Positions 42,386 through 54,413 of a stretch of 64,000 bases of DNA are shown one piece after another. Origin of the DNA: Microbacterium sp. Au-Mic1 (GTDB lineage Bacteria; Actinomycetota; Actinomycetes; Actinomycetales; Microbacteriaceae). How positions within the stretch are numbered: the first letter of the stretch is position 1; the number at the start of each line of letters is the position of its first letter. The stretch lies in assembly GCF_021341785.1 (NCBI RefSeq), contig NZ_JAJTTF010000003.1, positions 296,781 through 360,780 on the forward strand, read 5' to 3'. Position numbers and translations under genes: made by a program. The notes under the pieces were generated by a model. The model was not told the DNA's origin and ran no database searches. It saw only the letters and a program-made list of their open reading frames with translations.

Positions 42386-43768
42386 ATGCCCGATCTCGAC
42401 GCGTTCCGCACGGCGCTGAACGAGCGCCTGCCCGCCCTGCGCCGTGCACACGACGTGCCGGCGGTGTCCGTCGCCGTCGGCGTCGGGGAGTGCACCGCCG
42501 CGGCGGCCGACGGGACGCTGAACCTCGGGACGGGCGTGACGGCGACCGCCGATGCGGTGTTCCAGATCGGCTCGATCACGAAGGCCTTCACCGCAACCCT
42601 CGCGATGCAACTCGTCGACGACGGCTTTCTCGATCTGGACGCTCCGATCACCGCGGTGCTGCCGGGTCTGCGGCTCTCCGGCGCACCGGCGGCCCCGGGC
42701 ATCACCGCTCGGAGGCTCCTCACGCACACCGGAGGCTTCGAGGGCGATGTGTTCGACGACACCGGTGCGGGCGACGACGCGCTCCGCGACTACGTGGCGC
42801 TGCTCGCCGACCGCACGCCCGCCCTGTTCCCTCCCGGCGCGCTCTGGTCCTACAACAACGCGGGGTACTGCCTGCTCGGGCGGATCGTCGAGGTCCTGCG
42901 CGGACAGAGCTGGGAGCGAGCGCTGCGCGAGCGGATCCTGGATCCGCTGCGCCTCGGCCACGCCGCGGTGGATGCGGCCGAGGCGGTGCGTCAGCGGGTC
43001 GCGGTCGGGCACCTCGCCCCGCGGCCCGGCGCGCCTCTGGCACCGGTGCCGATCTGGTCGATGGGGCGCTCGAACGCGCCCGCCGGATCGATGCTCGCCA
43101 TGCGCGCCGCAGACCTTGTGACGTTCGCCCGCGTGCATCTGCATTCCGGCGTCGCTGCGGACGGCGCCCGTGTGCTGTCCGCGGACGCGGTCTCCGCGAT
43201 GCAGCAGGCGCACGTGCGCCTCCCCGACATCGCCCAGGGCGTGGCATGGGGTCTGGGCTGGGAGCTGTTCGAGCACGGCGGACGCGCGCTGTTCGGGCAC
43301 GACGGCAGCACGATCGGACAGTCGGCTCTGCTGCGCATCGAGCCCCAGCGGGGCGTCGTCGTGGCGGTCCTGGCCAACGGAGGAGGCGCGCGAGCGCTCA
43401 TGGCGGAGCTGATGAACGGTGTGATGGAGGACTTCGCGAGCGCGCCACGCGCAGCGCCGCCGATGCCCTCGGGTGCGCCGCTCGGCGACACGCGCCGCTA
43501 CGAGGGGCGCTACGCCTCGGCGACCTCGGTGACCGAGATCGTGCGCAAGGGGGACGCCCTGGTGCTGGAACGCACCCCGGTCGGCATCGCGGAGGAGGTC
43601 GGGGATCCTCCCTACGTCACCGCACTGGTGCGCTGGCGCGGCGAGTCGTTCCTGCCGACCGAGTCGGAGGACGGCGTGCACCAGCCCGTGGCCTTCCTCG
43701 GCGACGACGGCGCAGGCCGAGCCGAATTCCTGCACGTCGGCCGGGCGGACCGGCGGGTCGCTTCATGA
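42386..43768 (+). CDS. Beta-lactamase-fold serine hydrolase (class C / D-aminopeptidase-like)
   Basis: The 460-aa protein is of the beta-lactamase/PBP4-like serine hydrolase family: SITK (S63, K66), YNN (Y156 to N158) and the third motif in LFGHDGST. No signal peptide is seen, so it acts in the cytoplasm, which excludes a classic secreted beta-lactamase. About 100 extra C-terminal residues form a small beta domain. TAGGCT (42359-42364) and GGAGGAGG precede the ATG. The M19 dipeptidase gene overlaps its stop (ATGA), and a dipeptide importer follows, so a D-aminopeptidase or carboxypeptidase on imported peptides is a reasonable guess. Confidence 0.85.
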   Translation: MPDLDAFRTALNERLPALRRAHDVPAVSVAVGVGECTAAAADGTLNLGTGVTATADAVFQIGSITKAFTATLAMQLVDDGFLDLDAPITAVLPGLRLSGAPAAPGITARRLLTHTGGFEGDVFDDTGAGDDALRDYVALLADRTPALFPPGALWSYNNAGYCLLGRIVEVLRGQSWERALRERILDPLRLGHAAVDAAEAVRQRVAVGHLAPRPGAPLAPVPIWSMGRSNAPAGSMLAMRAADLVTFARVHLHSGVAADGARVLSADAVSAMQQAHVRLPDIAQGVAWGLGWELFEHGGRALFGHDGSTIGQSALLRIEPQRGVVVAVLANGGGARALMAELMNGVMEDFASAPRAAPPMPSGAPLGDTRRYEGRYASATSVTEIVRKGDALVLERTPVGIAEEVGDPPYVTALVRWRGESFLPTESEDGVHQPVAFLGDDGAGRAEFLHVGRADRRVAS

Positions 43769-44817
43769 TCGGGATGCCTGACGCCGGCGCCCTGCATCGC
43801 AGAGCGGTGGTCGCGGACGCGCACAACGATCTGCTGTGCGCCGTCGTGGCCCGTCCTCCGCACCGGTGGGGGAGCTTCTTCCGCGAGCGATGGCTGCCGC
43901 AGCTCGAGGCCGGCGGGGTGGATCTGCAGGTGCTCCCCGTGTTCGTCGAGGACGCCTACCGCCCCGAGTCCGCGCTGCGGCGCACGCTGCGCATGGTGGA
44001 GGCCGCGCATCGCCTCGCGGAGGAGAACGCCGGCCGCGTGGCGCTCTGCCGCTCCGGCGAGGACGTCGATCGCACGATCGCCGAGGGGCGGATCGCCCTC
44101 GTGCTGGCGCTCGAGGGCATGCCCGGCGTCGACGCGGACGTGGAGCTGATCGCCACCATGCACCGCCTCGGCGTGCGCGTCGGCTCTCTCACCCACGTCG
44201 GGCGGAGCGCGTTCGCCGACGGATCCGGCGAGGACGCCGCCGGCAGCCGGCTGAGCGGGGCCGGCATCTCCGCGGTGCGCGAGATGGAGCGGATCGGCAT
44301 GCTGGTCGACCTCAGCCACCTCGGCGTCGCGGGCGTCTCGCACGTGCTGGAGATCGCGACCAGGCCGGTGATCGCGACGCATTCGTCCGCGCGAGCGTTG
44401 CGTGATCACCATCGCAATCTCTCCGACGAGCACCTCGCCGCGATCGCCGCGGGCGGCGGCGTGATCTGCGCGAACTTCTTCGCGCCGTTCCTCGACGCGG
44501 AACCCGCCACGATCGAGCGGCTCGTGGATCATCTGGAGCACATCGTGATGATCGCCGGGAGCGACCACGTGGGCCTCGGTCCCGACTTCGTGCGGGAGGT
44601 GATCGGTGAGACCACACCGCCATGCTGCGTGGTCACCGAGGTGCAGGGTGTCCCGGCCGATGTCTACCTGCCCGGGCTGGAAGGTCCGGAGGGGCTGCCG
44701 CTCGTCACCGAGGCGCTGCTGCGACGAGGGTGGGCCGAGGCCGATATCCTCGGCGTGCTCGGCGGCAATGTGCAGCGGCTGTTCCGGGAACAGCTCGGAC
44801 GACCTTCGGCCCGCTGA
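43765..44817 (+). CDS. M19 membrane-dipeptidase-family dipeptidase
   Basis: The 350-aa zinc enzyme belongs to the renal dipeptidase family, which cleaves dipeptides and in bacteria often accepts a D-amino acid at the C-terminal side. Metal ligands are visible: H20 and D22 in DAHNDL, the bridging E117 in LALEGMP, H185, H206 in ATHSS, and D in AGSDHVGLGPDF. No signal or anchor, so cytoplasmic. It is coupled to the serine hydrolase gene upstream (ATGA) and followed by a dipeptide ABC importer 148 bp downstream; the gap holds no clear signal besides the ribosome binding site. Confidence 0.9.
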   Translation: MIGMPDAGALHRRAVVADAHNDLLCAVVARPPHRWGSFFRERWLPQLEAGGVDLQVLPVFVEDAYRPESALRRTLRMVEAAHRLAEENAGRVALCRSGEDVDRTIAEGRIALVLALEGMPGVDADVELIATMHRLGVRVGSLTHVGRSAFADGSGEDAAGSRLSGAGISAVREMERIGMLVDLSHLGVAGVSHVLEIATRPVIATHSSARALRDHHRNLSDEHLAAIAAGGGVICANFFAPFLDAEPATIERLVDHLEHIVMIAGSDHVGLGPDFVREVIGETTPPCCVVTEVQGVPADVYLPGLEGPEGLPLVTEALLRRGWAEADILGVLGGNVQRLFREQLGRPSAR

Positions 44818-44965
44818 CCGGGTCCGATCGTCGAGAGTCGTCTCGGCGGACGAACGGAGGCTGCGCCGTTCGACGGACCGGACGAACGCCGCCCCATCGC
44901 GGTGGCGCAGGATCATGGAAGAACAGGCCCGGCCGTGCGGAGCGGCGGGCGCAAGGGAGCGCGCA

Positions 44966-47016
<2,051 letters not shown>

Positions 47017-47020
<4 letters not shown>

Positions 47021-47967
47021 TCTCCTATCTGCTGCGCCGGATCCTGATCTCACTGCTCGTGCTGATCGGCATCTCGATCGTGATCTTCGTGATGCTGCAT
47101 CTCATCTCCGATAGCCCGGGCAGGGTCGTGCTCGGCCCGCAGGCCTCGGCCGCCGCAGTCGACGCGTTCAACCGGGAGAACGGGTTCGACCGTCCGCTCT
47201 TCGCGCAGTACGTCGACTACGTGGGACAGCTGCTGCACGGCGACCTCGGGCGCTCCTACAAGCTGAACGAGGAGGTGTCGGTGCTGTTCGCGCAGAACGC
47301 GGGGCGCAGCGCCGTGCTGTCCCTCTCGGGTCTCGTGCTCGCGCTGCTCATCGCGATCCCGCTCGGGATCCTTCAGGCGGTCCGGCGGAACACCGTCGTC
47401 GATCGCGCCGCCACCGGCGTCGCCTATCTGCTCTACGCGACGCCGTCGTTCCTCGTCGCGCTCCTGCTGATCGCGCTGCTCAGCCAACTCGTGCCGCTCT
47501 TCCCCGCGGAGGCCTCGCAGTCCGCCTCGCCCTGGGTCGTGTTCACGGATCCGCGCGCGATGGCGCTGCCTCTGCTCACGCTCGCGCTCACGAATGTCGT
47601 CGTCTTCTCGCAGTACCAGCGCTCCGCGGCGCTCGAACAGCTCGGCATGGACTACATCAAGGTGGCGCGCGCCAAGGGAGCCCCGGAGCGGATCGTCCTG
47701 ATGCGGCACCTGCTGCGCAACGCCTGCATCCCGCTCATCACGCTCGTCGGCGTCATGATCCCGACGCTCCTGGCGGGCAATCTCATCGTCGAGTCGGTGT
47801 TCAACTACCCCGGCCTCGGCCTCCTGTTCCTGAACAGCCTGCATCGCGAGGACTATCCGGTGCTGCTGGCCTACACGCTCATCGGCGGTGCCCTCACCGT
47901 GCTGGGCAACCTCCTCGCCGACCTCGTGGTCGCACGCGCGGACCGACGGATCGAGCTGAGCAGATGA
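47017..47967 (+). CDS. dppB: Dipeptide ABC transporter permease DppB
   Basis: The 316-aa permease has six membrane helices and the DppB/OppB hallmarks: N-terminal ISYLLRRILISLLVLIGISI, a periplasmic-side loop with GFDRPLFAQYVDYVGQLLHGDLGRS, and the EAA motif region YIKVARAKGAPERIVLMRHLLRNA. ATG 47017 lies in an ATGA overlap with dppDF, and its own stop overlaps dppC. Confidence 0.95.
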
Positions 47968-48869
47968 CCACCGCACACCCAGAGCTGTCCGAGAAGACCG
48001 ACGTCATCGTCGCGACCGCATCGAGGGCGCGGCCGCTCGCCGCGGGAGCGGTCCTGCGGGCGCTGCGGCGCCGTCCGATGGCTGTGACCGGGGCGGCGCT
48101 GCTCGCGCTGCTGGTGCTGTTCAGCTTCGTCGGCCCGCTGCTGTACCCGACGAACCAGACCGATGTGAACCTGCTCGATGCGCTCCTGCCGCCGGGGGAG
48201 GGGTACCCGCTCGGCACCGACTCGAACGGCTTCGACGTGCTCGGCCGGCTCATGCTGGGCGGACAGGTGTCGCTCGAGATCGGCCTGCTGGCCGCCGTCT
48301 TCGCCACGACGCTCGGCACGATCTACGGCGCTGTCGCGGGGCTCGCCGGGGGCGTCGTCGACGGGATCATGATGCGGTTCGTCGACGTGCTGCTCGCGAT
48401 CCCGTTCCTGTTCTTCGTGCTCATCATCGCGGCGCGGTTCACCGCGACACCCCTCACTCTGAGCCTTGTGATCGGCGGCTTCTCCTGGCTCGTCTCGGCG
48501 CGGCTCATCCGCGGCGAGGTGCTGTCGCTGCGGGTGCGCGAGTTCGTACAGGCCGCGCGGCTCATGGGTGCGGGGGACCGCAGGATCATCTTCACGCACC
48601 TCATCCCGAACACGTTCGGCGTGATCATCGTGAACCTCACCTTCCAGGTCGCCGACGCCATCCTCGTGATCGCCGCGCTCGGATTCCTCGGGTTCGGGTT
48701 GAGCTATCCGGTCACGGACTGGGGCAGCCAGCTCTCCAGCGGCGTCGCGTACATCACTGCCGGCAACTGGTGGCTGATCTACCCCGCAGGGCTGTGCATC
48801 GTGGTCGTGGTGCTGGGGCTGAACCTTCTCGGCGACGCCCTGCGCGACGTTCTCGATCGGCGGCGGTGA
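47964..48869 (+). CDS. dppC: Dipeptide ABC transporter permease DppC
   Basis: The 301-aa permease has the DppC/OppC layout: a polar N terminus, a first helix (AVTGAALLALLVLFSFVGPLLY), the loop YPLGTDSNGFDVLGRLMLGG, and the EAA motif FVQAARLMGAGDRRIIFTHLIPN. The start overlaps the dppB stop (ATGA at 47964). A 191-bp gap to the binding-protein gene follows; it holds a purine-rich tract before that gene's ribosome binding site and no clear terminator. Confidence 0.95.
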   Translation: MTTAHPELSEKTDVIVATASRARPLAAGAVLRALRRRPMAVTGAALLALLVLFSFVGPLLYPTNQTDVNLLDALLPPGEGYPLGTDSNGFDVLGRLMLGGQVSLEIGLLAAVFATTLGTIYGAVAGLAGGVVDGIMMRFVDVLLAIPFLFFVLIIAARFTATPLTLSLVIGGFSWLVSARLIRGEVLSLRVREFVQAARLMGAGDRRIIFTHLIPNTFGVIIVNLTFQVADAILVIAALGFLGFGLSYPVTDWGSQLSSGVAYITAGNWWLIYPAGLCIVVVVLGLNLLGDALRDVLDRRR

Positions 48870-49060
48870 GTGCGCGGAGCGGGTGTGTCCACCCTGACAG
48901 CCGGGCGGAACGGAAACTGTCCGGATCTCTGAACGTGCCGGATCAGGCGTCCTGCACGCTCGAATCAGCAGGATCCGGGACCCGGCGGGATCGCCCCGGA
49001 AACCGAAGAACCCGACGAACCCGCTCGACGAACCCGATGAATTCGAAGAAGGAGCACAGC

Positions 49061-50914
49061 ATGAACCCGCAGGTTCCCCGGAGGCGACGGCGCCTCCTGA
49101 TCGCGCTCACGGTCGCGGCCGCCCTGATCACCACCGGCTGCACCGCCGGGACCACCAAGGTCGACCCCTCGCAGTACCGCACCATCCCGGCCGCGAGCGG
49201 CAAGGCCGTCGACGGCGGCGTCATCACGATCGCGATGACGCCCGGCCTCGCCCCGAACTACATCTTCCCGTACCCGCCGGCCGAGGCGAACGGCGCGGTG
49301 ATCGGCTACGACCTGATGTGGCGCACGCTGTATCGCGCCGACGCCGACGGCAAGAGCAACGCGGGCACGAGCCTCGCCGAGGCCCCCGTCTACAGCGACG
49401 ACGGCCGCACCGTGACGATCGCCATGAGGAAGAACAGCTGGTCCAACGGCAAGGCCCTCACCGCCGGAGACGTCGTCTTCTCGCTCGACATCCTCAAGGC
49501 CGCCGTCGCCCAGAGCGCTGCCAACTGGGCGTTCTACACGCCCGGGCAGTTCCCGGACGGGGTGACCGCGACCGCGCAGGGGACCGACACCGTGGTGTTC
49601 ACGCTCGAGAAGGCGTACAACCCCGCGTACCTGGAATCGCTCCTTCAGCAGCTCGTCGTCCTCCCCTCGGCGGACTGGAGCATCGCCGCGAGCGGCGGGC
49701 CGGTGCTGGACTACACGGATCCGGCGAACGCGGGCGCGATCTACACGTTCCTCACCGGGCAGTCCTCCGACCAGTCCACCTTCGCGACGAACCCCCTGTG
49801 GCAGGTCGTGAGCGGACCGTATGCGCTGAAGAGCTTCGAACCGACCACCGGATCGTTCTCGCTCACCCCCAACAAGGCGTACACGGGTCCGGGGGAGCAT
49901 CGGCTCGAGCAGGTCGACTTCAAGGCCTTCACCTCGGCCGCCGCGATCTACAACCAGTACCAGGCGGGCACGATCACGGTCGGGCGTCTCGATTCCAGCT
50001 ACTCCTCGAAGATCGAGGATCTGCGGAAGAAGGGCTACAACGTCTACGCGGCCCCCGCCCCCGCGCGTTCGGATCCCCTGGTGATCAACTTCGCGAACAC
50101 CACGGGAGGGTTCGACAAGATCATCGCCCAGCCCTATGTGCGACAGGCGCTCCAGCATCTCGTCGACCAGCCGCGGTACATCAAGAGCCGCGGCGTCTAC
50201 AACGGCGCTGCGAGTGAGAACTACGCCACCGTCGGGCTGGGCTCGGCCTTCCCGCCCGCCTTCGGCGACAAGGCGCCCTACCCCTTCGACCCCCGGACGG
50301 CCGAGAAGCTGCTCGCCGATCATGGCTGGAAGGTCGACAAGGCGGGCACGACCTGCGAGCGGGCAGGCACCGGATCCGACCAGTGCGGTGCGGGCATCGC
50401 CAAGGGGCAGAAGATCTCGTTCACGCTCGCCTCGGCGAGTTCTCCGAGCTACGTCGGCGCACGCGACCTCGCGTTCTCCTCGGAGGCGAAGAAGATCGGG
50501 ATCGACGTGAAGGTCGTCTCGAAGTCCCTGAACTACATGTACGAGAACTACACGAATCCCGGCGCACCGGCGAACACGAACGAATGGGCCATGCAGGACA
50601 GCGGGCCGTTGGTGATGACCTCGTACCCGACCGCGAACGGCGCGTTCAACACCGATGGCAGTTTCAACCTCGGCAGCTACAGCAACGCGGACGCCGACAA
50701 GGCGATCGAGGCGAGCGTGTTCGGATCCGACCCGAAGGCGCTGAGTGCCGAGACGACCCTGCTGTCGAAGGACCTGCCGGTGCTGTTCCTGCCGACCCCG
50801 GACAACCTCATCGTCTGGAAGAGCACGCTCTCCGGGCCGCCGGACACGTTCGAGGGCCTGCTGAAGTTCATCTACTCCCCGGAGCAGTGGTCCTTCACCC
50901 AGAAGCAGAAATAG
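49061..50914 (+). CDS. dppA: Peptide-binding lipoprotein of the ABC importer (SBP family 5)
   Basis: The 617-aa extracytoplasmic lipoprotein captures the substrate for DppBCDF. It has a basic N terminus, a hydrophobic stretch and a lipobox LITTGC with the lipidated C27, followed by the family-5 fold (ISxxM-type GVITIAMTPG, SNGKALTAGDVVFSLDI, PYVRQALQHLVDQPRYI). GAAGGAG lies 7 nt before ATG 49061; an ATG at 49037 is also in frame. The order of ATPase, permeases, then binding protein is reversed from the usual E. coli order. Confidence 0.92.
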   Translation: MNPQVPRRRRRLLIALTVAAALITTGCTAGTTKVDPSQYRTIPAASGKAVDGGVITIAMTPGLAPNYIFPYPPAEANGAVIGYDLMWRTLYRADADGKSNAGTSLAEAPVYSDDGRTVTIAMRKNSWSNGKALTAGDVVFSLDILKAAVAQSAANWAFYTPGQFPDGVTATAQGTDTVVFTLEKAYNPAYLESLLQQLVVLPSADWSIAASGGPVLDYTDPANAGAIYTFLTGQSSDQSTFATNPLWQVVSGPYALKSFEPTTGSFSLTPNKAYTGPGEHRLEQVDFKAFTSAAAIYNQYQAGTITVGRLDSSYSSKIEDLRKKGYNVYAAPAPARSDPLVINFANTTGGFDKIIAQPYVRQALQHLVDQPRYIKSRGVYNGAASENYATVGLGSAFPPAFGDKAPYPFDPRTAEKLLADHGWKVDKAGTTCERAGTGSDQCGAGIAKGQKISFTLASASSPSYVGARDLAFSSEAKKIGIDVKVVSKSLNYMYENYTNPGAPANTNEWAMQDSGPLVMTSYPTANGAFNTDGSFNLGSYSNADADKAIEASVFGSDPKALSAETTLLSKDLPVLFLPTPDNLIVWKSTLSGPPDTFEGLLKFIYSPEQWSFTQKQK

Positions 50915-50975
50915 CGACCCGGAACGGGGCCGGTCACGAGAGGCCGGTCCCGTGACGGTGAGAGGATCATCCCTG

Positions 50976-52280
50976 ATGCGCGAGACCGATCGGACGTACG
51001 TCCGCCCGCTGGCGGCACCCGGCGCCCCCTGGGATCCCGTTCTGGTGCGGGGCCTGGTCGGTGATGCGCGCGTCGTACTGCTCGGCGAGGGCGCCCACGG
51101 CATCGACGACTTCGCCCGGCTCGGCGACGGGTTGTTCCGCACGCTCGCGACGGAGCTCGGCTTCACCGCCTTCGTGCGCGAGTCGGGTTTCGCGGAAGGG
51201 CTGGCCGTCGACGCGTGGATCCAGGGCGGCCCGGGCGACGTCGAGGACGTCGCCCGGGCCGGGATCACCTACGGCTTCGGCGATTCCGACGCCGTCCGCC
51301 GGCAGCTGGGCTGGATGCGCTCGGAGAACGAGCAGCGTCGGACGGCGCGCGCGACCGGGCCCGGCGAGTCCGGGGCGGCCGGCGGCTCGTTGCGCTTCTG
51401 GGGCATGGACCTGCCGGGATCCTCGACCTCGCCCGGACCCGCTGTGCGGGTGTGCCTCGCGCACATCCCCGCGCACCCCGGCGACGACGAGCTGCGCCGG
51501 ATCACGGATCTCGGCGGACGCACCGAGGCGGCGATCGCCTGGGAGAGCCTGGACGAGCAAGGGCGAGCCCGCATCCGCGACGGCATCGCCGGGCTGCGTG
51601 CGCGGGTGGAGCGAGACGGCGACGACATCGCGCGGCGGAGCGCGGCGACGCTCGATGCCTTCCTCGCGGAGCTCGCCTGGGACGGCGAGCCGGGTGCGTA
51701 CCCGCGGGAGCGGCTCATGGCCGACACTGTCGCGTGGATCGCGGAGCGCGAGGAGCGGATCCTGGTGCTCGCGCACAACGCGCACGTGCGCCGGGAGCCG
51801 CTGCACGGCCGACCGACGATCGGCACGCTGCTGCACGAGCGGTTCGGCGCCGGGCTGCGAGTGATCGGCATGACCTACGGGCACGGCCCCGTGGTCTCGT
51901 TCGCCGAGCGCTCGCCGCGTCCCTTCGACTGGGAGGCGGCGCTCTCGGAGCGTGAACCCGCCCCTGGTTCGCTCGAACTCGCCCTGGATCCGCTCGGTGA
52001 CGTGCTCGTCGATCTGCGCGACGCGCCCGCCGCGCTGCGGGACGGAGTCGAGGGCACCCACGCGGGCGGGGGGATGGATCCGCTCGCCGATGCGACGAGC
52101 GCGTTCGACGCGGTCGCGCACCGGCATCGGGTCGAGCTCGTGCCCGGCCACCTCGACCGGCTGCAGGCGGAGTTCGGCGTCGGGCGCCAGAGCCCCGGCG
52201 GAGGCGACGCGGCTCCGTCGCCTCCGGGTGCCGGCGCACGGTCCGACGCGCCGGGCGACGGGCAGGAGGGCCTCGCATGA
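50976..52280 (+). CDS. Erythromycin-esterase-family protein
   Basis: The 434-aa protein belongs to the EreA/EreB-like superfamily. The catalytic-region motif LGEGAHGIDDF (E38, H41), VRESGF (E69) and a later His in LAHNAHVRRE match residues important in EreB-type enzymes. True macrolide esterases are a small part of the family, and most members have unknown substrates. A Pro/Gly-rich tail ends it. ATG 50976 is favoured with GAGAGGA upstream; GTG 50952 is the alternative. It overlaps the prolyl oligopeptidase gene by 4 nt, so it belongs with the peptide cluster; the role there is unclear. Confidence 0.8.
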   Translation: MRETDRTYVRPLAAPGAPWDPVLVRGLVGDARVVLLGEGAHGIDDFARLGDGLFRTLATELGFTAFVRESGFAEGLAVDAWIQGGPGDVEDVARAGITYGFGDSDAVRRQLGWMRSENEQRRTARATGPGESGAAGGSLRFWGMDLPGSSTSPGPAVRVCLAHIPAHPGDDELRRITDLGGRTEAAIAWESLDEQGRARIRDGIAGLRARVERDGDDIARRSAATLDAFLAELAWDGEPGAYPRERLMADTVAWIAEREERILVLAHNAHVRREPLHGRPTIGTLLHERFGAGLRVIGMTYGHGPVVSFAERSPRPFDWEAALSEREPAPGSLELALDPLGDVLVDLRDAPAALRDGVEGTHAGGGMDPLADATSAFDAVAHRHRVELVPGHLDRLQAEFGVGRQSPGGGDAAPSPPGAGARSDAPGDGQEGLA

Positions 52281-54340
52281 GCGTCGCACCGCTGCCGGCC
52301 CGGGTCGAGGACACCGTGGAGATCGTCGCCGGCATCGCGGTGCCGGATCCCTACCGCTGGCTCGAGGGCGATGCCTCGGTCCCGGGCGAGGTCGCCGACT
52401 GGCAGCGCGCCCAGGCGTCCCACGCCGAGCAGAGCATCTGGGCCGGCCACGACCGTGAGGCCGTCCTCGCCCTGGTCGAGCGCAGCCACACCGGTGCCTG
52501 GCCGGAGCTGCCCCGCGGCGGGAACGGACGCTGGTTCCGTGCGGAGGGGCGCCGTCTGGTGGTCGCCGACGAGCCCTACGGCGTCGGGCGCACCCTTGTG
52601 GATCTCGCCCGTTTCGACGCGCCGGGCAGCACGGCCGTGCTCAGCTGGTTCGCCCCGTCGCCCGATGGTGCGCTGCTGGCGCTCGGGGTCTGCACCGACG
52701 GCAGCGAGCACAATCGGGTCGAGCTCGTCGAGACGAGCACGGGCGCGCTGCGCGACGACGCCCCGCCGGAGCTGCTGCACAGTTCCTGGGGCGGAGGGAT
52801 CTCGTGGTTCCCCGACAGCACGGGCTTCGCCTTCCTCGGCCTCTCCAGCACCGCGCACGACTTCCGTCAGGTGGTGTACCGCCGGAAGCTGGGCATGCGG
52901 GGACCGTCCGCGATCGAGGACGTGCCGGTCCCGGCAGGATCGCGCGAGTACACCCGGATCCAGTTCTCTCCGGACGGACGCTGGGCGGTCGCGAGTCACC
53001 GGGTCGGCACGCCGTTCCCCGTCGCGGTGCGCGACCTCGCCGATCCCGCTGCGCCGTGGCGTCCCTTCCTGCCGTCGCGGCCGGAGACCGTCGTGGGGCA
53101 CATCGTGGGTGACCGCTATGTCGCCGTCACAGACCTGGACGCGCCCCGCCGCCGGCTCGTCGCGATCCCGCTCGACGCCGCCGATCCGGCCGACCCGTCC
53201 TGCTGGACGGAGCTGGTGCCGGAGAGCGACGCGGTGCTGCGCTCCGTGCTCCCGGTCGGTGATGCGCTGTACCTGAGCGAGTTCCACCGCACCGCCGCGC
53301 GCGTGCGGATCCTCGACGAGAGCGGCGCCGAACGGGGCACCCTGCCCCTGCCGGGAGAGGGCGCTCTCGCCGCCCCGTTCTTCCCACTGACCGGTCTCGC
53401 AGCCGAGAGCCGGGACGGAACCTTCCTCTTCGCGTTCTCGACGCTCACCTCGTCGTGGGGCGTGTACCGGCACCGACCGGGCGGTGCGCTCGAGGTGCTG
53501 CGCGAACCCGAGATCGTGATCGACGCGACCGCGGAGCTGCGCGAGGCGACGGCCTCCGACGGCACCGCGATCCCCTACCACGTCGTGCGCCCGCGGGGCG
53601 GGTCCGGGGCGGCTCCGGTGCTGATCTCGGCATACGGCGCCGCCGGGATCCCCACCCTTCCGCAGTACCAGCCGGATCTCGCGGCCGTCCTGGCCTCGGG
53701 AGGCACCGTCGTGCAGGCGTACCTGCGCGGAGGGGGAGAGTTCGGGAGCGCCTGGTTCCGGGCGGCCGACCGCGAACGACGCGGCACCCGCGACGGCGAC
53801 CTGCTCGCGGTGGCCGAGGACGTGGTCGCCGCGGGGATCGCAGCACCAGGCCGGCTCGCGCTGTCCGGCGGCTCCGACGGCGGGCTCATGTGCGGCAACG
53901 CGATCACCGCGCGCCCCGACCTGTGGTGCGCGGTGCTGCCGCGCGCCCCGCTGCTCGACCTCGTCGGTGGCTTCCGCAACCCGTATCTGGAGTTCGTGAT
54001 CCGCAAGGCCTGGGGCGACCCCGACGATCCCGTCGACGTGGAGCGCATGATCTCGCTGTCCCCGTACGAGCGCGTGCGACCGGCGGACTACCCGCTGCTC
54101 TACGTGGAGGCCGGTGCCAACGACCCGCGCTGTCCGCCGTGGCAGGCACGCAAGTTCGTGGCGCGCATGCAGGCGGCGCAGCGCGGACCGGCGCCGATCC
54201 TGCTGCACGTCTACGAGAATGCCGGCCATGGATCCGGCACCGGGCATGACGTGATCGTCGCGCAGGACGCGGCCTGGCTCGCGTGCCTCCTGGGAGCGCT
54301 CGGTCTGCCGGATCCGGTCCGGCCCGAGTCGCGCCGCTGA
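52277..54340 (+). CDS. Prolyl oligopeptidase family serine peptidase (S9A)
   Basis: The 687-aa protein has an N-terminal seven-bladed propeller (repeated PDG/PDS turns, such as FAPSPDGALLAL and WFPDSTGFAFL) and a C-terminal alpha/beta hydrolase domain with nucleophile S533 in GGSDGGLM, D616 in GANDPRCPP and H651 in NAGHGSG. The opening VEDTVEIVAGIAVPDPYRWLEGD is typical. No signal peptide, so it cuts small peptides in the cytoplasm, commonly after Pro. It is coupled to the gene upstream (ATGA). A terminator follows. Confidence 0.92.
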   Translation: MSVAPLPARVEDTVEIVAGIAVPDPYRWLEGDASVPGEVADWQRAQASHAEQSIWAGHDREAVLALVERSHTGAWPELPRGGNGRWFRAEGRRLVVADEPYGVGRTLVDLARFDAPGSTAVLSWFAPSPDGALLALGVCTDGSEHNRVELVETSTGALRDDAPPELLHSSWGGGISWFPDSTGFAFLGLSSTAHDFRQVVYRRKLGMRGPSAIEDVPVPAGSREYTRIQFSPDGRWAVASHRVGTPFPVAVRDLADPAAPWRPFLPSRPETVVGHIVGDRYVAVTDLDAPRRRLVAIPLDAADPADPSCWTELVPESDAVLRSVLPVGDALYLSEFHRTAARVRILDESGAERGTLPLPGEGALAAPFFPLTGLAAESRDGTFLFAFSTLTSSWGVYRHRPGGALEVLREPEIVIDATAELREATASDGTAIPYHVVRPRGGSGAAPVLISAYGAAGIPTLPQYQPDLAAVLASGGTVVQAYLRGGGEFGSAWFRAADRERRGTRDGDLLAVAEDVVAAGIAAPGRLALSGGSDGGLMCGNAITARPDLWCAVLPRAPLLDLVGGFRNPYLEFVIRKAWGDPDDPVDVERMISLSPYERVRPADYPLLYVEAGANDPRCPPWQARKFVARMQAAQRGPAPILLHVYENAGHGSGTGHDVIVAQDAAWLACLLGALGLPDPVRPESRR

Positions 54341-54385
54341 ACGCGAGACCCGACCCGGTCCGATCGGCGCCTCCACGCACGGGTT

Positions 54386-54413
54386 CCCGCGTCGGGGAGT
54401 GTCCCGGCGCGGG
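54386..54413. terminator. Hairpin between convergent peptide-cluster arms
   Basis: CCCGCGTCGGG (54386-54396) pairs with CCCGGCGCGGG (54403-54413) over 11 bp, with one G-U, around a 6-nt loop. It directly abuts the stop of the convergent PucR gene and can end transcription from both sides. Confidence 0.75.

Noticed and set aside
42386..43768. Possible antibiotic-resistance beta-lactamase
   Set aside because: SxxK and YxN are present but there is no signal peptide, and the gene is coupled to a dipeptidase, so a peptidase-like role is more likely.
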